Shown here: piece after piece, positions 36,104 through 46,304 of the stretch
How positions within the stretch are numbered: position 1 is the first letter of the stretch
Layout: each line of letters opens with the position of its first letter
Assembly (NCBI GenBank): GCA_963773845.1
Contig: CAVZCU010000012.1
Location: forward strand, 1,116,001 to 1,180,000
Reading direction: 5' to 3'
Origin: SIAJ01 sp963773845
GTDB taxonomy: Bacteria; Planctomycetota; Planctomycetia; Gemmatales; Gemmataceae
DNA: 64,000 nucleotides
Notes under the pieces: model-generated
Told to the model about the DNA's origin: nothing
The model's input: only the letters and a program-made list of their open reading frames with translations
Databases searched by the model: none
Position numbers and translations under genes: made by a program

Positions 36104-36651
36104 GCGCGACGGCGATGTCGTCACCACGCCTTGTCGAGTAAGCCGGGCTACGATGTCGACGTGTTTGGGTGGCGAAAGTGCGGTTGCATTGAATGGTGAG
36201 CGTCGAGGCGTAAGCCCGACGTGGGTCCCGCCCAGTAGTTCGGCTTGTTTTGCGGGCGAAGTCCACGTCGGGCTTACGCCTCGACGCTCGCCTCGACTAT
36301 GTTTGAGTGCCATGTCCACGGCTTTGCGTGGACATGCTCAGCGACTTCGCAAGTCTCAACATGCCCACTCGAAGCCGTGGACATGGCACCCGGCGAAGGT
36401 GCGGTTGCTTTGAATGGTGAGCGTCGAGGCGTAAGCCCGACGTGGGTCTCGCCCAGTAGTTCGGCTTGTTTTGCGGGCGAAGTCCACGTCGGGCTTACGC
36501 CTCGACGCTCGCCTCGACTATGTTTGGGTGCCATGTCCACGGCTTTGCGTGGACATGCTCAGCGACTTCGCAAGTCTCAACATGCCCACGCAAAGCCGTG
36601 GACATGGCACCCGGCGGGAAGATTGCGGTGACGAAGGTGCAGTTGTTGTGA
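36104..36651 (+). pseudogene. surE: Duplicated surE 3' end, split by repeat insertion
   Basis: 36104-36168 aligns with the end of surE (GACGGCGAT, then AAGCCGGGCT, encoding KPGYDVDV). The match resumes at about 36613-36651, encoding GKIAVTKVQLL plus stop (surE has GRIAVTKVRLL). In between sits about 440 bp of tandem repeat. So this is a tail fragment of about 33 codons from a second surE copy, cut by the repeats. It is not translatable as one protein. Confidence 0.75.
36179..36620. repeat. Two tandem 220-bp units, each with two inverted repeats
   Basis: Units start at 36179 and 36399. Each contains arm pair A (36198-36225 with 36263-36289 in unit 1; GAGCGTCGAGGCGTAAGCCC) and arm pair B (around 36308-36337 and 36361-36391; CCATGTCCACGGCTTTGCGT). 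Unit 2 is nearly identical, but its B arms pair better (CAAAGCCGTGGACATGG). No gene is present inside. Confidence 0.9.
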
Positions 36652-36670
36652 AGCGGCTTCGACTCGATGA

Positions 36671-37105
36671 TCAGAGTGACATCCACATTAAGACGCTTTT
36701 CTTCTCCGCCGCAGCCCTCACGCAGAGTCTCGCCAAATCGTCAAGTACATCGTGAACCGCTTTCAGTGGCCAGTGGTCATACTGCGGCGAGAACTCGTCA
36801 GTCTTTGCCCAATCGTTTGCGACTTGCGCAATTCGTTTGGCGTCAAGTCTAGCCAACTGTTCGACCAAATGGGGCGGGACTTCTGTGACCCACGGGCCCT
36901 CGTCGCCTCCCGTCGCCAGCGGAGGAACGCCAACAGTCGATGGATCGATGTCGGCTCCGATCACAATGGCATAAAGCGTGCCGAGCTTCACCGGGTCAAA
37001 TCCCTTGGCGTCAAGTCCGGAGAAGTCTCTGGCCGGACAAGCTGAATCACAAACCTTTTGAGCATCGCTTCGATTAGCAATTACGAAATCAGTGAGGACG
37101 CCCAT
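36671..37105 (-). CDS. Hypothetical protein
   Basis: 144 residues from the internal ATG 37105, chosen because earlier residues look unrelated. It begins GVLTDFVIANRSDAQKV. Soluble, with a KLGTLYAIVIGADIDPST strand-rich centre and a helical C-terminus (ALARLCVRAAAEKKSVLMW-like). The opening recurs in planctomycete proteins of unknown function. It is followed by the DUF1501 gene region on the same strand side. Confidence 0.55.
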   Translation of the reverse strand: MGVLTDFVIANRSDAQKVCDSACPARDFSGLDAKGFDPVKLGTLYAIVIGADIDPSTVGVPPLATGGDEGPWVTEVPPHLVEQLARLDAKRIAQVANDWAKTDEFSPQYDHWPLKAVHDVLDDLARLCVRAAAEKKSVLMWMSL

Positions 37106-37238
37106 CGCAAAGCTCCGATTAGCAACGCAAAGCCGACCGTCATTCAAACCACTTTCGTATCGTCCCGGGAAGCATGGTTTTCGACGTCACATTGTTTTGA
37201 GAAGGGGTGGGCGTACCAAGCCAAAACAAATCCCGGAC

Positions 37239-38613
37239 CTACGCCAAAATCTCCCGCGCCACCTTCCCTTCCACGTCCGTCAGCCGGAAATCGCGGCCGC
37301 TGTAGCGATAGGTCAGCTTCTCGTGGTTGATGCCCATCAGGTGCAGGATCGTCGCGTGCAGGTCGTGGACGTGCATCTTGTTCTCGACGGCGCCGAAGCC
37401 GAACTCGTCGCTCTTGCCGTAGGCCATGCCGCCCTTCACGCCGCCGCCGGCCAGCCAGACGCTGAAGCCGTGGTTGTTGTGGTCGCGGCCCTTGGCGCCC
37501 TTCGCTTGTCGGCGTGCGGCCGAATTCGCCGCCCCAGAGGATGAGCGTCTCGTCGAGCAGGCCGCGAGCTTTCAGATCCTTGATGAGGGCCGCGATCGGC
37601 TGATCGGTCTGCTTGGCCTTGATCGCGTGGTCGCGGATGTTGCCGTGATCGTCCCACGGCTGGCCGTTGCCGGTGAAGATCTGCACCATGCGCGTGCCGC
37701 GTTCGATCAGCCGGCGGGCGGCGAGGCAGGCATCGGCGAATGGCCCTGGCCATAGAGGTCGCGAGTTGCTTTCGTTTCCTTCGACAGATCGAAGACGTCT
37801 TGCCCTTCGAACTGCATGCGGAACGCCATCTCCATCGACTGAATGCGCGCTTCCAGAGTCGGGGTCGCCTTGCCGCTTGGCCAGGTGAGCCTCGTTCATC
37901 GCCTTGAGCAAATCCAGCTGTTCGCGCTGGGCTTCACGAGTGAGATTGTTGTTCGTCAAGTTGGCGATGACCGACTTCGGGTCCATCTGCGAATTGTTGA
38001 TGTGCGTGCCCTGATAGATGCCCGGCAGGAAGCTATTGCTCCAGAGTTGCGGGCCGACGACCGGCTGGCCCGGGCACATGACGACGAAGCCGGGCAGGTT
38101 CTGGTTTTCCGAGCCGAGGCCATAAAGCAGCCACGAGCCCATCGACGGCCGCACCGGCTGCGTGTTGCCGCAGGTCATCATCAGCAGCGACGGCTCGTGG
38201 TTCGGCACGTTCGGTGTACATCGAGCGAATGACGCACAATTCATCCGCACATTCGCCGATCTTCGGGAACAGGTCGGAGATTTCGAGGCCCGACTTGCCG
38301 TATTTCTTGAACCCGAACGGCGACTGCATCAGGCTGCCGGTGCGGCGTTCGGTCTTGAGTTCAGCCGCCGGCGGCTTCTTCCCGTTGATACTTCGCCAGC
38401 GCCGGCTTCGGATCGAAGGTATCGACCTGGCTCGGCCCGCCATTCATGAACAGGTGGATGACGTGCTTGGCTTTTGGCGGAAACTGCGGCTTCTTCGGCG
38501 CCAGCGGATTGGCGGCGAGCAAGGCCCTGCTGGTCGAGCATGGCGGCCAAACCAAGCGTGCCTAAGCCGGTGCCTACGCGGGCCAACAACTCACGGCGGG
38601 AAATCGGAAGCAT
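37239..38613 (-). pseudogene. DUF1501 family secreted protein, several frameshifts
   Basis: Begins at ATG 38613 with a twin-arginine type signal (PISRRELLARVGTGLGTLGL). DUF1501 segments appear in shifting frames: HLFMNGGPSQVDTFDPKP, SWLLYGLGSENQNLPGFVV, ACLAARRLIERGTRMVQI, WDDHGNIRDHAIKAKQTDQP, LLDETLILWGGEFGRTP, HDLHATILHLMGINHEKLTY. The stop is at 37239. At least five shifts are needed (for example near 38530, 38390, 38220, 37870, 37750 and 37500). Unlike the pair at 2.6-6.4 kb, no PSD1 gene lies upstream; a PIN/antitoxin pair does. Probably a non-functional copy or a miscalled region. Confidence 0.78.
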
Positions 38614-38872
38614 GTGACGCGATCCCTTCTTGGGATGGATGTTCGGCGGGTAAAGATAGTGTAGCTTGAACCAGGCTCGAATCGCAAGCCTTGCTTTGCT
38701 CCGATGTGCATTCGCCAGCCAGGCTGGGGGTTCGTTTCTTGGGCTTCGCCGCGCTATCGCGTCATCGGGCAGGAGCCAGCGATTGCGCACAGTGCCGAGC
38801 CCCTTCGCGTTCGCGTCGTGCACAAAACGCTTCGACGGGCCATTGACCGAGCCGGGAACTCCAGGAGTTCGG

Positions 38873-39259
38873 CTACCAAATTCGTCGTATTGAATAGCTG
38901 TCAAGAATGGCATCGTTGCTGACGATCGGAATGTCCTCGACGATCGCCTGTGTCACGATGAGTCGATCGAACGGATCGCGATGATGAAACGGCAAACCGA
39001 TTAGAGCGGCGGAATGCTGCGATTCGATTGGCGAAAATCGGAAGCCGTTGTCGAACACTGCTTCCTGGACGAAAGTGCGAAATGGGACTTGCAACGAGTA
39101 TTTCCCAATGCTGACCTTAATGGCGATTTCCCAGTGGCTTGCTGCGCTGACGAAGATCCAATTGTTGGGATCCTGGATGGTCACTCGTGCAGTCGTGGAG
39201 AGTTGCGGGTCATCGATGTAATACCAGAGCAAGACGTGCGTATCCAAAAGCACGTTCAC
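38873..39259 (-). CDS. PIN domain ribonuclease toxin (VapC-like)
   Basis: 128 residues. Four acidic positions of the PIN fold are visible: LLDTHVLLWYYIDD (Asp), SAASHWEIAIKVSIGK (Glu), HHRDPFDRLIVTQAI (Asp pair), IPIVSNDAIL (Asp). The SxxSxWEIAIKxxIGK pattern marks the VapC subgroup paired with Phd-type antitoxins. The start overlaps the antitoxin stop by 4 bp. It probably cleaves RNA when free of antitoxin. Confidence 0.9.
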   Translation of the reverse strand: MNVLLDTHVLLWYYIDDPQLSTTARVTIQDPNNWIFVSAASHWEIAIKVSIGKYSLQVPFRTFVQEAVFDNGFRFSPIESQHSAALIGLPFHHRDPFDRLIVTQAIVEDIPIVSNDAILDSYSIRRIW

Positions 39260-39483
39260 GGCATGTACTCCGCGAAGTCCTTGAGATGTTCATCGTCGTC
39301 CGCATGAATCACGAGCTTGCCTTTACCCCGGCCCGCGACGGGCAGGCCCACCGGCAACGTCGGCGGAACGAGCCGTCCGACCGGCTTTCCAGCTCGCACG
39401 ATCACGACCTCCTCGCCGACATTGACGCGATCGAGCAATTCCGGGAGGTGCGCCTGCACTTCTTCGATAGTCGCCGTTTGCAT
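39256..39483 (-). CDS. Phd/YefM-type antitoxin
   Basis: 75 residues from ATG 39483. The N-terminal DNA-binding part QTATIEEVQAHLPELLDRVNVGEEVVIVRAGKPVGRLVP is typical of Phd antitoxins, with a short acidic C-terminus (HADDDEHLKDFAEYM) that would wrap the toxin. It precedes and overlaps the PIN toxin gene. Autoregulation of the shared promoter upstream (39484-39520) is expected. Confidence 0.88.
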   Translation of the reverse strand: MQTATIEEVQAHLPELLDRVNVGEEVVIVRAGKPVGRLVPPTLPVGLPVAGRGKGKLVIHADDDEHLKDFAEYMP

Positions 39484-39788
39484 TGCTTGATCCTCCAATC
39501 GACCATCATATCCGCCGGTGCGGATTCTTACGACTCGGTTTTACCTGCCCGCTCCAAGTTCGGCGCCAATAACTTCGCCAGCAACTCGTCGTCCGAAAAA
39601 TCCGCCCGCCAGCGATCATGAGCATGCGAGGACGACTTCAAGAGGCCGAACTTGTGCGCCGGAAGGTGCCGTTGCCGTGAACCTGCTTGTCGGGAAAGGC
39701 GGATCACTCGTCGATTCGCGTTGGCCCCGTCTACGCACAAGGCAGGCGCCCCATAGATTCATCCGCATCACCCTTGCGGAGTTCCCGC

Positions 39789-41546
39789 TTGTCTGCCAAG
39801 CTCTGGCGACTGCTGCCCCACGATCGCGATGCCATCGAACGGCTCGCGGGCGACCTCCGCGTTTCTCCGGTCGTCGCGCAACTCTTGTTGAACCGCGGAT
39901 TGAATGTCGCCGGCGACGCGAAGCGCTTTCTCGATGCCCCCCTCGCGGGCTTGCATCCGCCGATGTCGCTGCCCGGCATGCCCGAAGCCGTCGAGCGGAT
40001 CTATCACGCGATTGAGGAGAAGAAGAAAGTCTGCATCTACGGCGACTACGACGCGGACGGTGTGACCGGAACGGCCATTCTGCTCGGATTATTGCAACAG
40101 CTCGATGCGCCGGCCGAGTTTTATGTGCCCCATCGCCTCGAGGAGGGTTACGGGCTCAATCTCGATGCGGTTCGGCAATTGGCGTCGAGTGGAGTGCAAA
40201 CGATCGTCACGGTCGATTGCGGCATTGCCAGCCTGGAAGAAGCCGACGAGGCCAAGCGGCTCGGGATCGAGTTAATCGTGACCGATCATCACGAGATGAA
40301 GGATCGTCTACCGGCCGCGGCGGTCTGCGTTCATCCTCGGTTGCCGGGAACTTCATATCCGTTTGGTGGCTTGTCCGGGGCCGGCGTGGCGTTCAAGCTG
40401 GCGTGGGCTCTGGCGGTGCGGCACTGTGGCAGCGAGAAAGTGACGGAGCGTCTTCGCAATTACTTGCTCGACGCCTTGTGCCACGCGACGCTGGGCCTCG
40501 TTGCCGACGTGGTGCCGCTACACGATGAGAATCGCATTCTCGTGAAGTGCGGACTCAATCGATTGCGTGAAAAGCCGCCGCTCGGCGTACAGGCGTTGAT
40601 TGAGTCCGCGAAGATTTCGCCCGACGGTCCCATTCGAGCCGAGGACATTGGTTTTCGGCTTGCGCCGCGGATTAACGCCGCCGGCCGACTCGGATGCGCC
40701 CGGCTTGTCGTGGAAATGTTGACCACTTCGAATCCGGCGAAAGCTCGCGAGGTCGCCGAATACCTCGAAAGCCAGAATAGCCAACGGCAGACGATCGAGC
40801 GCCGGATGACGTATCAGGCCAAGGAGATTCTCGAGCAAAAGCATTCCGCCGATTGCTCGGCGGTCGTGTTGGCTCATTCCGACTGGCATCCGGGGGTCGT
40901 GGGAATCGTTGCCGGACGAATGGTCGACTTCCTCGGCAAACCGGTCATCTTGTTCGCTCACAAGGACGGAGCGGAAATCATTACGGGTTCCGGCCGATCG
41001 ATTCCAGGCTTCGAATTGCACGAAGCGCTGAAAGCCTGCGACGACTTACTTGTCGGCCACGGCGGCCATGCGATGGCGGCCGGCGTGAAGATATGGCCGA
41101 TGAATATCGATGCATTCCGCGATCGATTGCAGTCCTATGCCGCGAAACATTTCCCGACCGGCACGCCGCCCGCACCGAGTTTACGGCTTGACGCCGAGGT
41201 CCCATTGAGCGCACTCACATTCGGATTGCTGCGCGACGTCGAAAAACTGGAGCCTTACGGGGCCGACAATCCGAAACCGCGTTTCTTGGCCGGCGGGCTG
41301 GAGATTGTCGGCGAACCGAAGAAGATGGGCAAGGACGAACGGCATCTGAACTTCCGCGTCAAGCAATCTGGAACGAGAATGCGCGCGGTCGGCTGGGGCA
41401 TGGCCGACCGGATCGAAGAGTTGATGAGCGCCGAGCGAAAAATCTGCGTCGCCTTCACGCCGCGCGTGAATGAATGGAACGGCAATCGATCGATTGAACT
41501 CGAAGTGAACGACTTTCAAGCGGGGATGGTGGCGCGGTTAGGATGA
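39789..41546 (+). CDS. recJ: Single-stranded-DNA-specific exonuclease RecJ
   Basis: About 585 residues. DHH motifs: IYGDYDADGVTGTA, TVDCGIASLEEAD, VTDHHEMKDRLP, then DHHA1-type GHGGHAMAAGVKI, and the OB-fold C-terminus (PKPRFLAGGLEIVGEPKKMG). TTG 39789 is proposed as the start because GCGGAG lies 7 bases upstream and the protein then begins SAKLWRLLPHD, as in relatives. Another TTG at 39687 is possible. It is a 5'-3' exonuclease for recombination and repair. Confidence 0.92.
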   Translation: MSAKLWRLLPHDRDAIERLAGDLRVSPVVAQLLLNRGLNVAGDAKRFLDAPLAGLHPPMSLPGMPEAVERIYHAIEEKKKVCIYGDYDADGVTGTAILLGLLQQLDAPAEFYVPHRLEEGYGLNLDAVRQLASSGVQTIVTVDCGIASLEEADEAKRLGIELIVTDHHEMKDRLPAAAVCVHPRLPGTSYPFGGLSGAGVAFKLAWALAVRHCGSEKVTERLRNYLLDALCHATLGLVADVVPLHDENRILVKCGLNRLREKPPLGVQALIESAKISPDGPIRAEDIGFRLAPRINAAGRLGCARLVVEMLTTSNPAKAREVAEYLESQNSQRQTIERRMTYQAKEILEQKHSADCSAVVLAHSDWHPGVVGIVAGRMVDFLGKPVILFAHKDGAEIITGSGRSIPGFELHEALKACDDLLVGHGGHAMAAGVKIWPMNIDAFRDRLQSYAAKHFPTGTPPAPSLRLDAEVPLSALTFGLLRDVEKLEPYGADNPKPRFLAGGLEIVGEPKKMGKDERHLNFRVKQSGTRMRAVGWGMADRIEELMSAERKICVAFTPRVNEWNGNRSIELEVNDFQAGMVARLG

Positions 41547-41584
41547 TGTTGTGACCTCCACGCGAAACCATGTAGGATAGACTG

Positions 41585-41884
41585 ATGCCTAGAGAGTTCT
41601 TGGATGTAGATCCACGAACATTGCGGCTGCCGTCGACGCGACTTGACGGTGCGGATCCGAGGAAATTACAACGGCAGATCGCCGGGCATGGTCGGTCGTT
41701 GACGGGCATGCCTCCAATTCTCGTGCATCGCGGATCGGATGGAGAATTGCAGATTAGCGATGGCGTTACACGAGCGACCCGCGCGGCCAAATTGGCTCCA
41801 GGCCAGCCCGTTTCGGTGGAAGTCCTCGGAAATCTGCCATGTTCGTTTGGCGGCCAGCCGACCGTGCTGGAGAAATTGCCATGA
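41585..41884 (+). CDS. Hypothetical protein (ParB-like pattern)
   Basis: 99 residues. REFLDVDPRTLRLPSTRLDGADP, then PPILVHRGSDGELQISDGVTRATRAA resembles the ParB-like nuclease fold (P-I-x-V...ISDGxTRxxRA). Its stop overlaps the next start (ATGA). This coupled pair recurs in planctomycetes with no known role. It could be a nucleic-acid-associated pair, but no evidence beyond the fold pattern is visible. Confidence 0.6.
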   Translation: MPREFLDVDPRTLRLPSTRLDGADPRKLQRQIAGHGRSLTGMPPILVHRGSDGELQISDGVTRATRAAKLAPGQPVSVEVLGNLPCSFGGQPTVLEKLP

Positions 41885-42105
41885 GCGATTCAAATCGAGA
41901 TGAGATCCTCAAAGTCCTTCGCGAGTTATCCGAATTGTTGCCGGAGATGCGTTTCGGGCAGCTCATGGCGAATTTGGCTACGATCGCTCGAGGAACCGCA
42001 CCGGGTGCAATCTGGGAGATGGAGGATGAAGAATTGATTGCGGGCGGCAAATGGCAAATCGCCGAGTTATTGAACCGCGGCCGCTCGAAGCTTATTGAAG
42101 TTTGA
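41881..42105 (+). CDS. Hypothetical protein, coupled
   Basis: 74 residues from ATG 41881, overlapping the preceding stop. Helical (ILKVLRELSELLPEMRFGQLMANLATIA), with a WEMEDEELIAGGKWQI segment. Unknown function; expected to act with the upstream partner. Confidence 0.6.
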   Translation: MSDSNRDEILKVLRELSELLPEMRFGQLMANLATIARGTAPGAIWEMEDEELIAGGKWQIAELLNRGRSKLIEV

Positions 42106-42179
42106 GGGTTGGTCGTCGTTTCTCATTCAGTCGCTGTTGTCATCATCGCTAACTCATCACGCCCTCTCGGACTCGTCGC

Positions 42180-43149
42180 ATGCGTTCCATTACACTCGTT
42201 GCCACGCTGTTGCTCGCTGTCCACGCATTCGCCGACCCCAAGCCGACCGAGACGGGTAAGGTCAAGTACCAGGCGATCGACGACCAGGCGGACGTGGCCA
42301 AGTGCTATCGGCTCGAACCGTACGAGTTCGAATATCAGTTGAAGCCGCGGCGCGAATTGGTGGTGAGTGGAATCGATATTTACGATCTCACGTTCCCGTC
42401 GCCGGTCAAAACCAAATATCGCGAGAACAACACGGTCCACGCGGAATACTTCGTGCCCAAGGGAAAAGGGCCCTTCCCGGGCGTGATCCTCCTGGACATC
42501 CTCGACGGCAGCATGGTGGTGTCCCACGGCATCGCGACAATTCTGACATCGCAAGGCATCGCGGCTCTATGCGTGCAGTTGCCCTATTATGGACCTCGTC
42601 GACCTCCCGGCGCCAAAAGTGCGCCTGGTGTCCGCCGACATCGATCAATCGTTGGCGGGCATTCGCCAGGCGGTGCTCGACAATCGTTGTGCAACCGCAT
42701 GGCTCGAATCGCGACCGGAAATCAATGCCAAGAAACTCGGCATTCATGGCACCAGTCTCGGCAGTTTCATGGCGGCGCTCACGGCTGCCGCTGAGCCGCG
42801 TTTGCACAAGGTTTCGCTGATGCTGGGCGGCGGGGGACTGGTCGATGCCTATTGGGACGATCCGCGTGCCAAGCCGTATTTGCAAGTCATCGCGCTCTGG
42901 GGCGGGGATAAGGAGTCGCTGAAAAAAGCGATCGCCCCGGCCGATCCGATCACTTATGCGGAGAATCTGAAAAAGCATGATCTGCTCATGATTGCCGCCA
43001 GTCACGACGACGTCGTTCCTCCTGCGGCGGCGAAAGCCCTTTGGGCGGCAACCGGCAAACAGAAGATCGTCTGGCTGAATTCGACTCACGTCGGGGCGGC
43101 ACTATATCTATTCGACGCGACCAAGCACATTGTCAAGCATTTCAAATGA
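42180..43149 (+). pseudogene. Secreted alpha/beta hydrolase, one frameshift
   Basis: Signal peptide MRSITLVATLLLAVHAFA, then GPFPGVILLDILDG (oxyanion side). The frame shifts near 42595-42610 in CGTCGACCTCCC, then continues with LGIHGTSLGSFMAAL (GxSxG nucleophile), AASHDDVVPPAAAKAL (Asp) and NSTHVGAALY (His). Corrected length is about 322 residues. It is an exported hydrolase of unknown substrate, related in layout to the gene at 22605 but with low similarity. Confidence 0.82.
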
Positions 43150-43299
43150 TCGTCCGGAAGACGATCGCCTGCGGTGATGGCCTTTGAATGGATCGAAGAT
43201 TCTCTGGCTGCGAGTTTCTGGAAGATCTGCGCACGAAACTGGTCCCACGCGGGCAATAGATTGAAGAAGTCCAACGGCGGTCCACCAGGCCGTATTCCG

Positions 43300-44773
43300 A
43301 TGCCATTTCACAAAACGAGTGACATTCTCCATTGCCTGCGGCGAATCGCGCATCCGCAAAACGTGCAGGCTTTGACCGACGCGGAGCTACTCGCTCGATT
43401 CGTCACCGAAGGCGATGACACGGCGATTGAATCGCTCGTCCGACGACATGGACCAATGGTGTGGAGCGTGTGCCGCCGAATCCTTCCGGATTCGCACGAT
43501 GCCGAAGACGCGTTCCAGGCGACGTTTCTCGTCCTCATTCGCAAGCGCCGAGTATTCAACCGCGGCAAATGGTAGCCAACTGGCTCTACGGGGTGGCGAG
43601 TCTGACCGCGCGTAAGACTCGAGCAGTCGCACTTCGGCGCAAAGTACATGAGAAACAAGTCGAACAGATGCCGGAAGCGGTCGCGATGGATGAGCAGTCC
43701 TGGGAGGGAATTCGAACTGTCCTCGACCAGGGCTGGGTCAAATCCCCGATCGGTACCGTACCGCCATCGTTCTTTGCGATTTGGAAGGTAAGTCTCGGAA
43801 TGAAACGGCGCGACAACTCGGCGTGCCCGAAGGAACTCTGTCCGGCTGGTTAACCCGTGGCCGACTGATGCTTGCCCGGCGATTGGCGAGGCATGGGCTC
43901 GCCGTGTCCGCAGGCGCCATCGCAGCATCGCGCCCGGTCGCCTCCGCCAGCGTGCCCGCCCGGCTGCTCGTTCACACAATCCGTGTCACTAATCTTGTCA
44001 TCGCGGGCAAGGCAACTGCTGGTCCAAACGTGGGCCATCTCGCTGGACTCGCAAATGGAGTCGTTCGAGCCATGTTCATCAACAAACTGAAGGCCCTGGC
44101 CGCGGCCGCTGTGATTTTGGCGGCACTCGGAGTCGGGACCGGAAAGTTAACCCATTTCGCGGACGCACAGAGTCCGCCTGTCTCGCCGAAACAGCCGCCG
44201 GCGGCGCACGAAAAGCAGCGTCAAGCGGCTGCCGACCTGGCGGCAGCGAAGAGTACGCTCGCACAACTTCAAGCCGAGGTGGCAGCGGCCAAGTGCAAGT
44301 TGCCAAGAAGGAAGCGGAGCTGGAATCAGCGCGGAAATTGGCAGACCCGACTCGCGAAAAACTGAGCACCAGCGTCGCGGCGGCACTTGCCAGTCAGTTC
44401 AAGTACAAGGTTCCGTTCGAGATCGGCCTGACGGAAACCAGCAAGGGGGGTAGCATCGAGATTCTCGAAGTCTGGGGCACGCAGCCGAAAATCGCGATCG
44501 GCGGCCTGTACCTGGTTCGTGGCAAATATCGCCTGTCCTCTCAGGAACATGCCAAGCTGTACTTTTACCAGACCGCAAAGGACTGGAATAACTCCGGGCC
44601 GACTGTGGACCTCCAAACCATCGAATTATCGAAGGGTGAGGGAGAGTTCACGCTGATGCACTCGATGCCCGGGCCGGGGTACTTTCACCTATGGCTCGCG
44701 GGTCGCGACGCAGGCAATGGCGCAACGCTTGCAAACGTGTACTTCGGCACGGGCGACAATGTAATGCGCAGAA
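43300..44773 (+). pseudogene. Extended ECF sigma factor with membrane segment and C-terminal domain, frameshifted
   Basis: Begins at ATG 43300. Region 2: TDAELLARFVTEGDDTAIESLVRRHGPMVW, SHDAEDAFQATFLVL. After a shift near 43570: VANWLYGVASLTARKTRA. After another near 43735: sigma4 ETARQLGVPEGTLSGWLTRGRLML. Then a transmembrane segment (KALAAAAVILAALGVGTG) and a coiled coil (DLAAAKSTLAQLQAEVAAAK). A third shift near 44295 leads to SIEILEVWGTQPKIAIGG and SAKLYFYQ-like beta strands, resembling the C-terminal domain of planctomycete membrane-fused ECF factors. At least three frameshifts. The 3' end (about 44773) is approximate. Confidence 0.72.
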
Positions 44774-44815
44774 TAGTGCTAATGGCCAGTCGGCGGCCCG
44801 CCCTAGAATGGATTG

Positions 44816-46246
44816 ATGCCTATCGCCGATCCATCCGCCGCCCACCGGGGGCCGACTGTTACATTCTGGGGCGCCGCCCAGATGGTCACCGGCTCCATGC
44901 ACGTGCTGGAAGTCGGCTCGACCAAAGTCTTACTCGAGTGCGGCCTCCGTCAGGGCCGTCGCGAGGAAGCCCGACAACGGAACGCACGTTTTCCCTTTCA
45001 GCCGAAAAAAATCGCCGCCGTCGTTATTTCGCATGCCCACATCGATCACTGCGGCAATCTCCCGTCGCTCATCCGGCAGGGATTCAACGGTCCGGTGTAT
45101 TGCACTGAGGCGACGCGCGATCTTCTCAAGATCATGCTCGTCGATTCGGCGAAGATCCAGGAGGAAGATGCCGCTCATCTGAATATTCAGCGCCATTATG
45201 CCGAACCGTTCGTTGAACCGCTCTACACCCGGCCCGACGTCGAGCATGTTCTTCGGCAGATCGTGCCGGTCGACTACGACGTGCCGCGTGAAATACGGCC
45301 CGGCATCCGCTTCAAGTTCCTGGAAGCCGGCCACGTCCTCGGTTCGGCGATGGTCCGGGTGAGCGTCGACGGCGAGTTCGGCGAGCAGACCTTGATGTTC
45401 ACCGGCGATCTTGGTCGTCGCAACTTGCCGTTGTTGCGCCATACCGCCGCGATTCCTCCGGCGGACGTGCTGGTTTGCGAGAGCACGTATGGCGACCGCA
45501 TCCACGAACCCATCGAGGTGACCGCGGAGAAACTGTTCGACGCGATCAATCGAACGATTCGCCGCGACGGCAAAGTGCTGATCCCGGCGTTTAGCCTTGG
45601 GCGGACGCAACTCATCATCCATTACATTCACAAGGGAATTCTCGAAGGACACATTCCCCGCATTCCCGTGTACGTCGATAGTCCGCTCGCGGCAGATATC
45701 ACGGGCGTCTATGAATCGCATCCGGAATGCCTCGACGAAGAGGGTCGCAAAATGCTCGCCGACGGCGTGGGCATCCTCGGTGGCGACGTGGTCACCTACA
45801 TCCGCGAGTTCGAGGATTCTTTACGCATCAGCCGGCGGCCAGACCCGTACATAGTCATCGCGTCGAGTGGCATGTGCGACGCCGGGCGAATCTTGCACCA
45901 TCTCCAGGAACATGTGGACGACCCACGCTGCACCGTCATCCTCGTCAGTTATCAGGCCCACGGAACTACCGGCCGGCGGCTTCTGGAAATGTCGCCGACG
46001 GTGAGGTTCCTGGGCAAGGACTGGAATAAATGGCTCGAGGTCGTCCACCTGGACGGCTTCAGCGGTCACGCGGACCGAAGTGATTTTCTCGCGTACTTAA
46101 CTCCGCTGGCAGGTAAGGTCGGCAAAGTGCGATTAATCCACGGCGAACGCGAGCAAGCGGAAGCATTGGCCGAAGCGCTTCGCCACAGCGGATATGCCGA
46201 TGTCGATGTACCCGGCCCCGGTGATATGGTCGAGTTGGGCCATTGA
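44816..46246 (+). CDS. Beta-lactamase-fold beta-CASP ribonuclease
   Basis: 476 residues. HxHxDH metal motif in VVISHAHIDHCGNLPSLI, distal His in EAGHVLGSAMV, Asp in MFTGDLGRRNLP. Beta-CASP domain: VPAFSLGRTQLIIHYI-like (IPAFSLGRTQ), SSGMCDAGRILHHL, VSYQAHGTTGRRL. C-terminal RMMBL: HLDGFSGHADRSDFLAYL, LIHGEREQAEALA. Family members process or degrade RNA. It resembles the MBL-exonuclease group (YSH1/CPSF-like) rather than RNase J. The start ATG follows a TTG. Confidence 0.92.
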   Translation: MPIADPSAAHRGPTVTFWGAAQMVTGSMHVLEVGSTKVLLECGLRQGRREEARQRNARFPFQPKKIAAVVISHAHIDHCGNLPSLIRQGFNGPVYCTEATRDLLKIMLVDSAKIQEEDAAHLNIQRHYAEPFVEPLYTRPDVEHVLRQIVPVDYDVPREIRPGIRFKFLEAGHVLGSAMVRVSVDGEFGEQTLMFTGDLGRRNLPLLRHTAAIPPADVLVCESTYGDRIHEPIEVTAEKLFDAINRTIRRDGKVLIPAFSLGRTQLIIHYIHKGILEGHIPRIPVYVDSPLAADITGVYESHPECLDEEGRKMLADGVGILGGDVVTYIREFEDSLRISRRPDPYIVIASSGMCDAGRILHHLQEHVDDPRCTVILVSYQAHGTTGRRLLEMSPTVRFLGKDWNKWLEVVHLDGFSGHADRSDFLAYLTPLAGKVGKVRLIHGEREQAEALAEALRHSGYADVDVPGPGDMVELGH

Positions 46247-46304
46247 TGCTTTCCGCGGGTAATGGCAACACCCGGCTTTCCTTTGGATTCGGAATCGACA
46301 ACCC

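Noticed and set aside
39528..39740. Minus-strand 70-residue frame upstream of recJ
   Set aside because: No ribosome-binding site and no recognisable pattern; it overlaps the likely recJ leader.
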